Positions 1 through 7,216 of a stretch of DNA of 13,062 nucleotides are shown in pieces. Each line of letters opens with the position of its first letter. Positions within the stretch are counted from its first letter, which is position 1. The position numbers and the translations under genes are program-made. Under the pieces are notes generated by a model, which saw only the letters and a program-made list of their open reading frames with translations, was not told the DNA's origin and made no database searches. The DNA comes from JBQCHF01 sp051954955 (GTDB lineage Bacteria; Actinomycetota; Actinomycetes; Motilibacterales; Motilibacteraceae): positions 1 to 13,062 of the forward strand of contig JBQCHF010000065.1 in assembly GCA_051954955.1 (NCBI GenBank). The letters run 5' to 3'.

Positions 1-102
1 GAGGTACTCAACGCAGGCGGCGTTGTCAGGGAACCACTCCTGGAACTCCTGGTACGTACGCGGGTAATCAACTCCGCCCACAGGACGATCCGACTCAATC
101 AC
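1..102 (-). CDS. IS1595-type transposase, N-terminal end (partial, runs off window)
   Basis: Reading the minus strand from 102 down to base 1 gives an uninterrupted 34-codon frame that includes VDYPRTYQEFQEWFPDN followed by AACVEYL. This closely resembles the N-terminus of IS1595-family (DDE) transposases, where a YPRTYxEFxxWFP..xACxxYL segment precedes a zinc ribbon; the comparison is from memory. The rest lies outside the window. I chose GTG at 102; an in-frame GTG at 120 would add six residues, and neither has a clear Shine-Dalgarno. The DNA here is less GC-rich than the following genes, as expected of an inserted element. The terminal inverted repeat should lie upstream, between about 121 and 260, but I could not identify it. 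Whether the transposase is intact cannot be judged. Confidence 0.7.
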   Translation of the reverse strand, partial: MIESDRPVGGVDYPRTYQEFQEWFPDNAACVEYL

Positions 103-265
103 GAATCCACAGTACTGCACTCAAGCAGAGATGCAGGACAAACGTGCGAGCGATGTGCCATCACCGACTCCACGGCGTCATGAGCCCGAGCTCGGCACGG
201 TTGAGGAGGACAGCCGCGCGGGATGTGTTCGCCGGGGTGCGAGCGGCGTAGCGCCCACGCGGTGC

Positions 266-1453
266 TCAGCTCCCGCCGGTGGCGCGCAGGACGAGGACGG
301 CGAGGTCGTCGGCCGGCTGCCCGGCCTGGAAGTCCAGCACGCCGGCCTCGATCCGCTCGGCGATGTCGGCGGCGGGGGCGCCCCCGGCGGCCGCCAGCAG
401 CGCGCGCAGCCGGTCCTCCCCGAACAGCTCGATCGTCTCGCTCCCGGTGCGGTGACGGGCCTCGGTCGCCCCGTCGGTGTAGAGCAGCAGCACGTCGCCG
501 GCCGACAACGTCGAGGTGTGCACCGGGAGGTTCAGAGCGTCCAGGGCGCCCAGCAGCGGTCCCGGCGTGCCCAGCTCGTCCACCGCGCCGGTGCCGGCGC
601 GGCGGATCAGCGGCAGCGGATGACCGGCGGAGGCGCAGCGCAGCAGCAACTGGTCCCCGGCCCGCTCGATCAGCACGCAGACGGCGGTGCAGGTCCCGGC
701 GGGCGCGCCCTGCCGCATCAGCACCGCGTTCGCGGTGGCCAGCACCTCCGCTGGATCGGAGGTACGGATGGCGGCTGCCCGGATCGCATAGCGGACGGCG
801 GCGGTGAGCGAGGCGGCGACCGGTCCGCTGCCCTCGACGTCGCCGACGACCAGCAGCCACGAGGAGCCGTCGAGTTCCACGAGATCGTAGAAGTCCCCGC
901 CAACGGCGGTCATCGCCTGGGCCGCCCGGTACACCGCGGCCAGGTCGACACCGGTCGGTGCGGGCAGGCGCGGGGGCAGCAGGCTGCTCTGCAGATCTTC
1001 TGCCAGGCGGCGGCGCCGTTCCTCCGACTCGGCCAGCGCCTCGGCGAGCCGGTGTTCGGCGGTCACGTCGGCCACGATGACGCACAGCCCGATGACGGTC
1101 CCGGCGTGCCGGACGGGGAAGAAGCTCGCGTTCCAGTGCCGTAGGTCGTCGGGACGGCGGCCCACCGCGCCGGTCATGAGCACGTCCCGGCGCGGCTGCC
1201 CCGAACTCATCACCTGCCGGTACATCTCCCCGGCCGCCTCCCCGACGCCGGGATGCAGCTGCGCGGGCGTCCGCCCCAGCAGCTGCGCGGCAGGGAGCCC
1301 GTTCATCTCCTCGAGCACCGGGTTCACCCGCACGTGCCGGACCTCCCGGTCGAACAGCCCGATGCCGAACGGCGCGCTGCTGATGACGGCCTCCATCTGC
1401 GCCGCGATCACCTCGAGCCGATGGTGGTCGTCGGCGGCCAGCGGAGCGGTCAT
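266..1453 (-). CDS. PAS domain-SpoIIE/RsbU-type PP2C serine phosphatase
   Basis: A 395-residue cytoplasmic signalling protein. Residues about 15-135 form a PAS sensor (SSAPFGIGLFD, then NASFFPVRH and an IVADVT end). A charged helical linker (about 135-160) leads to a SpoIIE/RsbU-like PP2C phosphatase domain. Metal-binding and fold motifs are visible: GGDFYD at 185-190, GDVEGSG at 204-210, SAGHP at 275-279, YTDG at 325-328 and the terminal DD at 382-383. Family members dephosphorylate anti-sigma-factor antagonists and so control alternative sigma factors; the partner here is unknown and no anti-sigma kinase or antagonist gene is in the window. The ATG at 1453 is the only good start in front of the PAS domain, with a weak GAGG about 12 bases upstream. 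It appears monocistronic and ends with TGA. Phosphatase assignment is secure; the stimulus is not. Confidence 0.9.
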   Translation of the reverse strand: MTAPLAADDHHRLEVIAAQMEAVISSAPFGIGLFDREVRHVRVNPVLEEMNGLPAAQLLGRTPAQLHPGVGEAAGEMYRQVMSSGQPRRDVLMTGAVGRRPDDLRHWNASFFPVRHAGTVIGLCVIVADVTAEHRLAEALAESEERRRRLAEDLQSSLLPPRLPAPTGVDLAAVYRAAQAMTAVGGDFYDLVELDGSSWLLVVGDVEGSGPVAASLTAAVRYAIRAAAIRTSDPAEVLATANAVLMRQGAPAGTCTAVCVLIERAGDQLLLRCASAGHPLPLIRRAGTGAVDELGTPGPLLGALDALNLPVHTSTLSAGDVLLLYTDGATEARHRTGSETIELFGEDRLRALLAAAGGAPAADIAERIEAGVLDFQAGQPADDLAVLVLRATGGS

Positions 1454-2014
1454 GTTCGAAATGCTGCCTCAGCGTCCGACGCACGGCAGTTCGCCGCCCG
1501 GTGGCGTCCCCCGACCCAGCCGACGCGTTCACCGCGTGCCCGGACGGGAAGACCATGTCGACTGGGCGCGGCCGGACCCGCGCCCGGCGACGATCTTGTC
1601 GTGGCACCGACCATCGCGGTGGCACGTCCCTGGGCTGGGGTTGCCGCAGGTGGTGAGCTTCGCCACGGGCGGGCCAGCACCGGGCACCCCGCCTCGCTGT
1701 GGGTGGGCCGGGACCCGGTGATCGTCGAACTGGCTGGCGCGGTATTCCGGCCGGTCAATCGAGCAGACAAGCGCTGAGGGCCTGTCACCCGCGGAGACCG
1801 TCCGCCGGTTGTCCCCCGCCTTGACGGCCGCCCGAGTGGATGCACCGGCGACGACGCCTCACTGCTGCTCAGCGAGCGGGAGGCCCCGCCGCACGACGAA
1901 GAACTCGCCCCCGACAGCCGGTCGGGCGAACCGACCGCCGCCCGGGCCGCCTGAATCCGCAGTGCTATGACGGGCGGCCGACGCCAGCCGAGGCGGCCGG
2001 TTCGGCGGGGATGC
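1454..2014. other. Gene-poor interval, nothing supported
   Basis: About 560 bases separate the phosphatase from the ArsR-rhodanese gene. Open frames exist on both strands, but the encoded peptides are low-complexity, rich in Arg/Ser/Pro/Gly, lack Shine-Dalgarno-supported starts and match no fold I recognise. One plus-strand stretch ending in TGA at 1775-1777 (containing WVGRDPVIVELAGAVFRPV) looks slightly more protein-like and could be a decayed gene end, but this is not strong enough to call. Any phosphatase promoter should be just above 1453. Confidence 0.4.
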
Positions 2015-2680
2015 TCAGGCGGCACCCGAGGTGACCGGCAGGCCGGCGAGGCGCCACTCGAGCAGGCCGTCGGTGAGCTTGCGGGCCGGCCGCCCGGCGC
2101 CGCGCAGCAGCCGCACCGCCTGGTGGGCGAACACGCAGTAGGCGCCGCGGCAGTAGGCGACGATGTCGGCGTCGGCGGGCAGCTCGGCCAGCCGCACTGC
2201 CAGCTCGTCGACCGGGATGGAGACCGCGCCCGGGATGTGCGCGGCGGCGTACTCCTCGGCCGGCCGGACGTCGAGCACGACGACGTCGCCGGCCTCGGCG
2301 CGACGCAGCAGCTCCTCGCGTGGCACCTGTTCGACGTCGTCGCCGCCGAGGTAGGCGGCCCGGGCGCGCTCGGTCTCGGCGAGGTGGGTCTGCGCGACCG
2401 AGCGCAGATCGGCCAGCAATGCGGCGACGTCGGTGCCGGCGAGGGCGTAGATGACCTTCGTCTTCTCCCGGCGGGTGCTGACTAGGCCGGCCTGCCGCAG
2501 CGTCTGCAGGTTGGCCGAGCAGGTGGTCAGCCCCAGCCCGGCGGCCGCCGCGAGGGCCTCGACGCTGCGCTCGCTCTGGGCGAGCAGGTCCAGCAGCTCG
2601 AGCCGCTTGGGGTTGGCCAGCGCCTTGCCCACCGCGGCGAACTGCTCGAACAGCCGTTCCTTCGTCTGCCGATCACCCAT
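2015..2680 (-). CDS. ArsR-family winged-helix regulator fused to rhodanese domain
   Basis: A 221-residue fusion. Residues about 10-95 are an ArsR-type winged helix (LANPKRLELLDLLAQSE, then a recognition helix around SANLQTLRQAGLV and a wing at TRREKTKVIYAL). Residues about 125-215 are a rhodanese domain (VVLDVRPAEEY, HIPGAVSIP) with catalytic loop CRGAYC at 177-182. ArsR proteins normally repress neighbouring genes until a ligand releases them; the linked rhodanese suggests that persulfide or another sulfane-sulfur species is the signal, possibly through Cys177/Cys182 or Cys54 in the DNA-binding region (inference). ATG 2680 is preceded by GGAGGAG seven bases upstream; an upstream in-frame ATG at 2806 lies inside the divergent gene and is rejected. 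It is divergent from the MBL-rhodanese gene, 79 bases away, so it probably controls that operon and itself. Confidence 0.9.
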   Translation of the reverse strand: MGDRQTKERLFEQFAAVGKALANPKRLELLDLLAQSERSVEALAAAAGLGLTTCSANLQTLRQAGLVSTRREKTKVIYALAGTDVAALLADLRSVAQTHLAETERARAAYLGGDDVEQVPREELLRRAEAGDVVVLDVRPAEEYAAAHIPGAVSIPVDELAVRLAELPADADIVAYCRGAYCVFAHQAVRLLRGAGRPARKLTDGLLEWRLAGLPVTSGAA

Positions 2681-2759
2681 ACCTACACTCCTCCAAAGAC
2701 CTGTGGAAAAGTGTACCCGAAGGGGCGTCGCCGCGTACACACCCCGAAGGGAGCCGATC
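2681..2759. promoter_or_regulatory. Divergent control region with repeated half-sites
   Basis: The 79 bases between the divergent starts contain three TACAC/GTGTA half-sites: TACACT 2684-2689, AGTGTAC 2710-2716 and GTACAC 2735-2740. The last two form GTGTAC-N18-GTACAC, and the first two TACACT-N20-AGTGTA. A separate direct repeat, CCCGAAGGG, occurs at 2716-2724 and 2743-2751, the second copy merging into the Shine-Dalgarno of the MBL gene. Such symmetry in an ArsR-controlled divergent region is a plausible operator, so binding could shut both directions. On the minus strand TACACT (2715-2710) also fits a -10 box. No experimentally known consensus was matched. Confidence 0.5.
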
Positions 2760-4112
2760 ATGGCTGACGGACTGATCATCCCGGTCGTCGACGAGGGCCT
2801 GGGCAACTCCAGCTACCTGGTCGACCTCGGCGAGGGGCGCGCACTGGCGGTCGACCCGCCGCAGGACCTGCGCGCGGTGGACGCCGCCGCGGCCCGGCGC
2901 GGGCTGCGGGTGGTCGCCGCGGCCGACACCCATCTGCACGTCGACTTCCTCAGTGGTGCGACCCGGCTGGCCGCCCGCGACGGCGCGACCGTGTACGCCT
3001 CGGCCGCCGGCGGCCGCGAGTTCCCGCACACCAGGCTCGGTGACGGCGACCTGGCCGACCTGGGCGGGCTGACGCTGCGCGCCCTGGCCACCCCCGGGCA
3101 CACCGGCGAGCACCTCGCCTACCTGCTGCTCGACGGGACGACCACGCTGGGCGTGTTCACCGGCGGGTCGTTGCTGGTGGGCGCCGCCGCCCGCACCGAC
3201 CTGGCCTCCCCAGAGCAGACCGAGCCGCTGGCCCGCGCCCAGTACGCCTCGCTGCGCCGGCTGGCCACGCTGCCGGAGCAAACCGCGGTGTGGCCCACGC
3301 ACGGCGCCGGCTCCTTCTGCTCCGCACCGCCGGGGGTCGAGCGCACCACCACGATCGGCCGGGAGATGGCGACCAACCCGCTTCTGTCCGCCCCCGACGA
3401 GGACGCCTTCGTGGCTCGGCTGCTGGGCAGCCTCGGCTCGTTCCCGCCGTACTTCCTGCGCCTGCCCGAGCTCAACCGGCGCGGACCCGCTCTGCCCCCC
3501 GCTGACGCGGCCCTGACGCCGCTGACCGCGGACCAGGTGATCGGAGCCGCCGGCGCGGAGGTGATCGACGTCCGCCCTCCGGCCGACTACGCCGCCGGCC
3601 ACCTGCCCGGGTCGCTGGCCATCGCGCTGCGGCCGGTGTTCGCCACGTGGCTGGGCTGGTTGGTGCCCGACCCGGCCACGCCGCTGGTGTTCGTCCGCAA
3701 CCCCGACCAGGACCCGGAGGAGATCGTCTGGCGGGCCCGCAAGATCGGCTACGACCGTCTCGTCGGCGAGCTGACCGGAGGGGTCGCCGCGTGGGCCGCC
3801 GCCGGGCAGCCGCTGGCCACCGTGCCGCTGCTCGACTCGGACCAGGTCGACCCTGCCCGGGTCATCGAAGTCCAGCAGGCGGGCGAGTACGCCGGCGGAC
3901 ACCTACCGTCCGGCCGCAACATCGAACTCGGCGCGCTGGCCGGCGCCGCCGTGCCGGCCGGGCCGGTGGTGACGATGTGCGGGCACGGGGAACGGGCCAC
4001 CACCGCCGCCAGCGCGCTCGAGCGTGCCGGTCACAGCGGTGTAGCGGTGCTCACTGCCGGCGCGGAGGACTGGGCGAAGGCCACCGGCAAGACGCTGGAG
4101 ATGTCCGTGTGA
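2760..4112 (+). CDS. MBL-fold protein with two C-terminal rhodanese domains (persulfide dioxygenase-like, degenerate metal site)
   Basis: A 450-residue protein. Residues 1-210 are a metallo-beta-lactamase fold related to ETHE1/CstB/Blh persulfide enzymes. Metal-site motifs are THLHVDF (57-63), TPGHTG (111-116), FTGG (133-136) and PTHGAGSFC (179-187). The usual HxHxDH therefore ends in Phe63, and the Asp of the FTGD motif is Gly136. Rhodanese domain 1 (about 255-350) has VRNPDQ where the catalytic Cys should be and is probably inactive. Domain 2 (about 360-450) has Cys407 in MCGHGERA and looks competent for sulfur transfer. A role in persulfide/thiosulfate metabolism follows from the family; the reaction is uncertain given the lost ligands. 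ATG 2760 has GAAGGGAG six bases upstream. The stop overlaps the MFS start by four bases. Confidence 0.88.
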   Translation: MADGLIIPVVDEGLGNSSYLVDLGEGRALAVDPPQDLRAVDAAAARRGLRVVAAADTHLHVDFLSGATRLAARDGATVYASAAGGREFPHTRLGDGDLADLGGLTLRALATPGHTGEHLAYLLLDGTTTLGVFTGGSLLVGAAARTDLASPEQTEPLARAQYASLRRLATLPEQTAVWPTHGAGSFCSAPPGVERTTTIGREMATNPLLSAPDEDAFVARLLGSLGSFPPYFLRLPELNRRGPALPPADAALTPLTADQVIGAAGAEVIDVRPPADYAAGHLPGSLAIALRPVFATWLGWLVPDPATPLVFVRNPDQDPEEIVWRARKIGYDRLVGELTGGVAAWAAAGQPLATVPLLDSDQVDPARVIEVQQAGEYAGGHLPSGRNIELGALAGAAVPAGPVVTMCGHGERATTAASALERAGHSGVAVLTAGAEDWAKATGKTLEMSV

Positions 4113-5407
4113 GCGCCCCCACGCCCCGCACCGCCCCCGCTCCCCTCACGCCACCAGCGTCCGCCAGACCGGTGCTTGGCCTGCGGGCCAACCTGGCCCA
4201 GTTCCTGCTGCTGGTCGCGGTGAACGCGCTGGTCGGCGGCACGTTAGGCCAGGAGCGCACCGTGGTGCCGCTGTTGGCCGACCGGACCTTCCACCTCTCC
4301 GGCTACACCGCGGCGCTGACCTTCATCGTCGCCTTCGGCGTCGTCAAGGCGGTCACCAACTTCTTCGCCGGAACCCTGTCCGATCGGTTCGGCCGCAAGC
4401 CCGTCCTGGTCGCCGGCTGGCTGGTCGCCCTGCCGGTGCCGGCCATGCTGATCTTCGCGTCGTCCTGGTGGGAGGTCGTCGCCGCCAACGTGCTCCTCGG
4501 CGTCAACCAGGGCCTGACCTGGTCGACCACGGTCAACATGAAGATCGACCTCGTCGGCCCGGCCCGCCGCGGCCTCGCGATGGGGCTCAACGAGGCCGCC
4601 GGCTACGGCGCGGTCGCGGTCACCGCGCTGGCCACCGGCTGGCTGGCGAACGCCTACGGCCTGCGCCCCGCACCCTTCCTGCTGGGAGCGGCCTACATCG
4701 CCCTCGGCCTCGGGTTGTCCGTGCTGGCGGTCAAGGAGACCCGCGGCCACGCCCAGCACGAGGCCGCCTCCCACGTCGCCGCCGACGACACGCTGCACGG
4801 GGACCTCTCCACCGGCCAGGTCGCCGTCCTCACCTCGTTCCGGGAGAAGTCGCTCTCCGCCGCCAGCCAGGCCGGCATGGTCAACAACCTCAACGACGGC
4901 CTGGCCTGGGGCATCTTCCCGCTGCTGTTCGCCGCCCACGGGCTGACCGTCGGCCAGATCGGCGTCCTCGCCGCGCTCTACCCCGCCGTGTGGGGCGCCG
5001 GGCAACTGGCCACCGGCGCGCTGTCCGACCGCTGGGGCCGCAAGTGGCTCATCGCCGCCGGCATGGGAGTCCAGGCCGGCGCCCTCGGACTCATGGCGCT
5101 GGGCACCACCTTCGGCACCTGGGCCATCGCCGCCGTGCTGCTCGGCGCCGGCACCGCAATGGTCTACCCGACCCTGCTCGCCGCGATCGGCGACGTCGCC
5201 CACCCCGCCTGGCGCGCCCGCTCCGTCGGGGTCTACCGGCTCTGGCGCGACGGCGGGTTCGCCGTCGGCGCGCTGCTCGCCGGCGCGATCGCCGACGCCT
5301 TCGGCATCACCGCCGCCATCTGGGTCGTCGCCGCCCTCACCGCTGCCTTCGGCGTCGTGGTCGCGGTGCGCATGTACGAGACCCATCGCCGCCCGGCGCA
5401 GCCCTGA
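4109..5407 (+). CDS. Major facilitator superfamily transporter
   Basis: A 432-residue membrane protein with about 12 hydrophobic segments in two halves. Both halves carry the MFS motif A after their second helix: GTLSDRFGRK at 88-97 and GALSDRWGRK at 303-312. A charged, partly His-rich cytoplasmic loop (about 210-255) joins the halves. The substrate cannot be read from sequence; its obligate partner, an MBL-rhodanese protein under an ArsR-rhodanese regulator, suggests export or import of a sulfur compound or related anion (inference). GTG 4109 overlaps the preceding TGA as GTGA, with GGAG eight bases upstream, so translation is coupled. A small palindrome, CTGATC-GTTCGA-GATCAG (5404-5421), covers the stop codon and may help end the transcript, although it lacks a U-tract. 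Confidence 0.88.
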   Translation: MSAPTPRTAPAPLTPPASARPVLGLRANLAQFLLLVAVNALVGGTLGQERTVVPLLADRTFHLSGYTAALTFIVAFGVVKAVTNFFAGTLSDRFGRKPVLVAGWLVALPVPAMLIFASSWWEVVAANVLLGVNQGLTWSTTVNMKIDLVGPARRGLAMGLNEAAGYGAVAVTALATGWLANAYGLRPAPFLLGAAYIALGLGLSVLAVKETRGHAQHEAASHVAADDTLHGDLSTGQVAVLTSFREKSLSAASQAGMVNNLNDGLAWGIFPLLFAAHGLTVGQIGVLAALYPAVWGAGQLATGALSDRWGRKWLIAAGMGVQAGALGLMALGTTFGTWAIAAVLLGAGTAMVYPTLLAAIGDVAHPAWRARSVGVYRLWRDGGFAVGALLAGAIADAFGITAAIWVVAALTAAFGVVVAVRMYETHRRPAQP

Positions 5408-5421
5408 TCGTTCGAGATCAG
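5404..5421 (+). terminator. Weak hairpin over the MFS stop codon
   Basis: Arms CTGATC (5404-5409) and GATCAG (5416-5421) flank the six-base loop GTTCGA. The hairpin spans the TGA of the MFS gene. There is no T-run after it, so a factor-independent terminator is not proven. It is the only notable structure in the 104 bases before the next gene, which enters from the opposite strand. Confidence 0.3.
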
Positions 5422-5511
5422 CAGACCGCAGAGCGCGGCAGCCGTGCCCGCTCCGGCGTGAGAGCGCCGAAACTGGGGTTGACGCCGTGAGATCGCAGGC
5501 GCTGGCCCGGG

Positions 5512-5874
5512 TCATCCATCCGTCGACGTGGGGGGCCTGCTTCTGGCGCGCTTCGGCGGCAGCGCGGCGACGTGAGTCAGTGCCCGCTCCACCCATGCCC
5601 GCGCGTCGTCCGGCGACCAGGTGGCCGGGATGGTCACGTATCCGCCCATCGGCCGCTCGGCGGGACCGAATGGCCCCGCACCTGGTACGGCCAGCAGCTC
5701 CTGCTGCTGCGCCTCGGCGAGCTTGAGCCCGACGTCGCCGCCGAACAAGCCCATGAACATGTTCCCGTTCACGAAGGCACCGAGGTTGCCGAACATCGGC
5801 TTGATCTCGACGCCGGCATCGTCAGGCACCAGCGTCCGGAACCGGGCGCGGTCGTCGTCGGTGGGTTTGGGCAT
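5512..5874 (-). CDS. TfoX/Sxy N-terminal domain protein
   Basis: A 120-residue protein consisting of little more than a TfoX_N domain: IKPMFGNLGAFVNGNMFMGLFG near residues 24-45, then VGLKLAEA, GGYVTIPATW and a C-terminal helix DDARAWVERAL. The last residues are a Lys/Arg/Pro-rich tail. TfoX_N proteins of this size are common in actinobacteria as small stand-alone proteins and have no established role in competence there, so a DNA-uptake function should not be assumed. ATG 5874 starts the conserved part; the two-base gap to the TGA (5877-5879) of the SRPBCC remnant upstream suggests that both were once one transcript. GGTGAAG directly before the ATG is too close to be a good ribosome site, and GGAG farther upstream may serve. 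Confidence 0.8.
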   Translation of the reverse strand: MPKPTDDDRARFRTLVPDDAGVEIKPMFGNLGAFVNGNMFMGLFGGDVGLKLAEAQQQELLAVPGAGPFGPAERPMGGYVTIPATWSPDDARAWVERALTHVAALPPKRARSRPPTSTDG

Positions 5875-5876
5875 CT

Positions 5877-6060
5877 TCACCGGCGTTCTCCAGACCCCTG
5901 CATGAGGCAGGCTCGTAGCCGATCGAGGTCGGCGCCGATGCTGCGCCGGACCTGGCGGCAGATCAACAGGGTGGCCGAGCCGAGGAAACGTCCGGGAGAA
6001 CCGCACGTCCGAGTCGTGACGACGGTGGCCATGCCGTCGTCGTCGAGCTCATCCCGGTGA
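5877..6060 (-). pseudogene. Remnant of an SRPBCC-family gene (C-terminal end only)
   Basis: The minus-strand frame ending with TGA at 5877-5879 contains MATVVTTRTCGSPGRFLG followed by ICRQVRRSIGADLDRLRACL. This resembles the C-terminal strand and long amphipathic helix of SRPBCC (polyketide-cyclase/START-like) proteins, which typically end in a xRRxIxxDLxRLKxxLE helix. The N-terminal two thirds of the fold is not found upstream in any frame: the preceding residues are Arg/Pro-rich and the divergent CxxC gene begins at 6217. I read it as a truncated relic fused to unrelated sequence, possibly from the same rearrangements that left the transposase at the window start. It could also be a short expressed ORF translationally coupled to the TfoX-N gene. 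Confidence 0.45.
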
Positions 6061-6216
6061 ACCGGGGGCAGCGCCCGCATCCTCCGAGCCCAACCGGAAG
6101 GCATCCGCCCTCCTGGCTCCACGTCTCCCCGGCAAGGTGATCGCGTCGCGGCAGGCATGGGCAGAGAATCACCGGACGACGGCGCGAGCGCGCTGGATGA
6201 GTCGAGGTGGTGGGCG

Positions 6217-6531
6217 ATGACGGCGCAGACGGCGGTGGGCGCAGCGGGCGGCGGTCAGGCTGGGGACGTCGCGTGCTGGTGCTGCGCGTGGACCGGCCCG
6301 GAGTCAGGTGTCGTCCGGCTCGGTGGCCATCCGGAGGTCGCGGTGTGCCTGCGCTGCGCGCACTTCCTCCACCAGCAGGCCCGTGGCCGCGAGGATGCCG
6401 CGCGGCCGTCGCCGGCGACTCGGCTCCGCGACGGGCTCCGCGCCGGGCGCCGCCAGGTGATGCGCCACGGCTGGCACCAGAAACCGGTGATCGGCCCGGT
6501 GCTGCGCTGGCTCGGCCCCCGGCTGCCCTGA
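6217..6531 (+). CDS. Small CxxC...CxxC (zinc-ribbon-like) protein
   Basis: A 104-residue protein. Cys20-x2-Cys23 (in CWCCAWTG) and Cys44-x2-Cys47 (in VCLRCAHF), about 20 residues apart, look like a structural zinc knuckle or ribbon. The C-terminal part is basic and ends in a segment with HQKPVIGPVLRWLGPRLP. The family is not one I can name; similar small actinobacterial proteins occur as hypothetical genes. ATG 6217 is preferred over ATG 6157 because GAGGTGG lies six bases upstream and the extra 20 residues look non-coding. It is divergent from the SRPBCC remnant and convergent with the NTF2-like gene (9-base gap). Codon use fits its neighbours. A role in DNA, RNA or protein binding is possible but unproven. 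Confidence 0.65.
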   Translation: MTAQTAVGAAGGGQAGDVACWCCAWTGPESGVVRLGGHPEVAVCLRCAHFLHQQARGREDAARPSPATRLRDGLRAGRRQVMRHGWHQKPVIGPVLRWLGPRLP

Positions 6532-6540
6532 GCCGAGCCG

Positions 6541-6894
6541 TCACACCGTCGCAGCGTCGGCGCGGTACTGCTGCATCACGGTGACCAGGCCGTCGACAAC
6601 GGTGATCCGGGTGCCGTGCGGGAACGGCTCCGGCCCGTCTGGGACGACCGGAGCGTCGGTGGTCACCGTCCAGGTGTGCTCGTCCACCTGGCGCACGTGC
6701 ACCGGGTAGGCCGGCCCCTCGGTCCGGCGGCGGCGCAGCAGCGCCATCACCTGCTCCCGGCCGACGCAGTTCCAGGGACCGGGCTGCACCGCGCGCAGCG
6801 ACACCTTCGGCGCCAGCAGGCTCTCGAGTGCATCCAGGTCCCCGGCGCCCCAGGCCCGCAGGCCGGCCTCGATGGGATCGGGCGACGGGTTCAT
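6541..6894 (-). CDS. NTF2-like/SnoaL-type small protein
   Basis: A 117-residue cytoplasmic protein with the NTF2-like alpha+beta pattern: an N-terminal helix pair (IEAGLRAWGAGDLDALESLL), then a beta strand (VSLRAV), GREQVMALLRRRR and alternating strands (VHVRQVDEHTWTVTT, HGTRITVVDGLVTVMQQY). SnoaL-like proteins range from isomerases and hydrolases to ligand-binding or unknown proteins; there is no catalytic signature that decides here. The start is firm: ATG 6894 with GGAGGGAG about seven bases upstream. A longer open frame upstream to 7377 is low-complexity and not coding. It ends nine bases from the convergent CxxC gene. Confidence 0.75.
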   Translation of the reverse strand: MNPSPDPIEAGLRAWGAGDLDALESLLAPKVSLRAVQPGPWNCVGREQVMALLRRRRTEGPAYPVHVRQVDEHTWTVTTDAPVVPDGPEPFPHGTRITVVDGLVTVMQQYRADAATV

Positions 6895-7216
6895 GACCGG
6901 CTCCCTCCTGTCGGTTCTCGGCCTCGGCCAGCCCGCACGGGATGCTTTCGGTGAGTGAGCTCGGCAATCCGGCCTGGGCATCCTCGGTCTGGCTGCCTCC
7001 CCCCGGACATGTGGCTGCGCGCCCGGCTGCCCCGGCTCGGGGCACATCCCGTGGCCCCCACTCTGTACCCGCCGCGCGTGAACGGTCGAGGACCGCCCGC
7101 AGGTCGACGTCCACGTGCATCCCGCTCCCCGCCACCCGGGCGCGACCCCATCGGTGACCGGACGCAGCGGGGGTTCAGCGCTCCAATCGCGATGCCGGCA
7201 CCGCTCCCCCCGTGGG
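6895..7216. other. Interval without a supported gene
   Basis: About 320 bases between the NTF2-like start and the MerR stop. The part next to 6894 holds the GGAGGGAG ribosome site and must contain the promoter of the NTF2-like gene. A minus-strand peptide beginning near 7120 (MHVDVDLRAVLDRSRAAG) looks briefly protein-like but passes into low-complexity sequence after about 25 residues and has no clear homology. No repeats or RNA genes were seen. Confidence 0.4.

Noticed and set aside
131..1144. Long open frame antisense to the phosphatase
   Set aside because: The Gly/Gln/Arg-rich peptide without domain features is an ordinary shadow in high-GC DNA.
1450..2025. Open frame on the minus strand in the gene-poor interval
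   Set aside because: The Ser/Arg/Pro-rich composition, lack of a ribosome site and lack of any recognisable fold argue against a gene.
7055..7120. Possible gene start MHVDVDLRAVLDRSRAAG on the minus strand
   Set aside because: The protein-like part lasts about 25 residues and then turns into low-complexity sequence; the ribosome site is poorly spaced.
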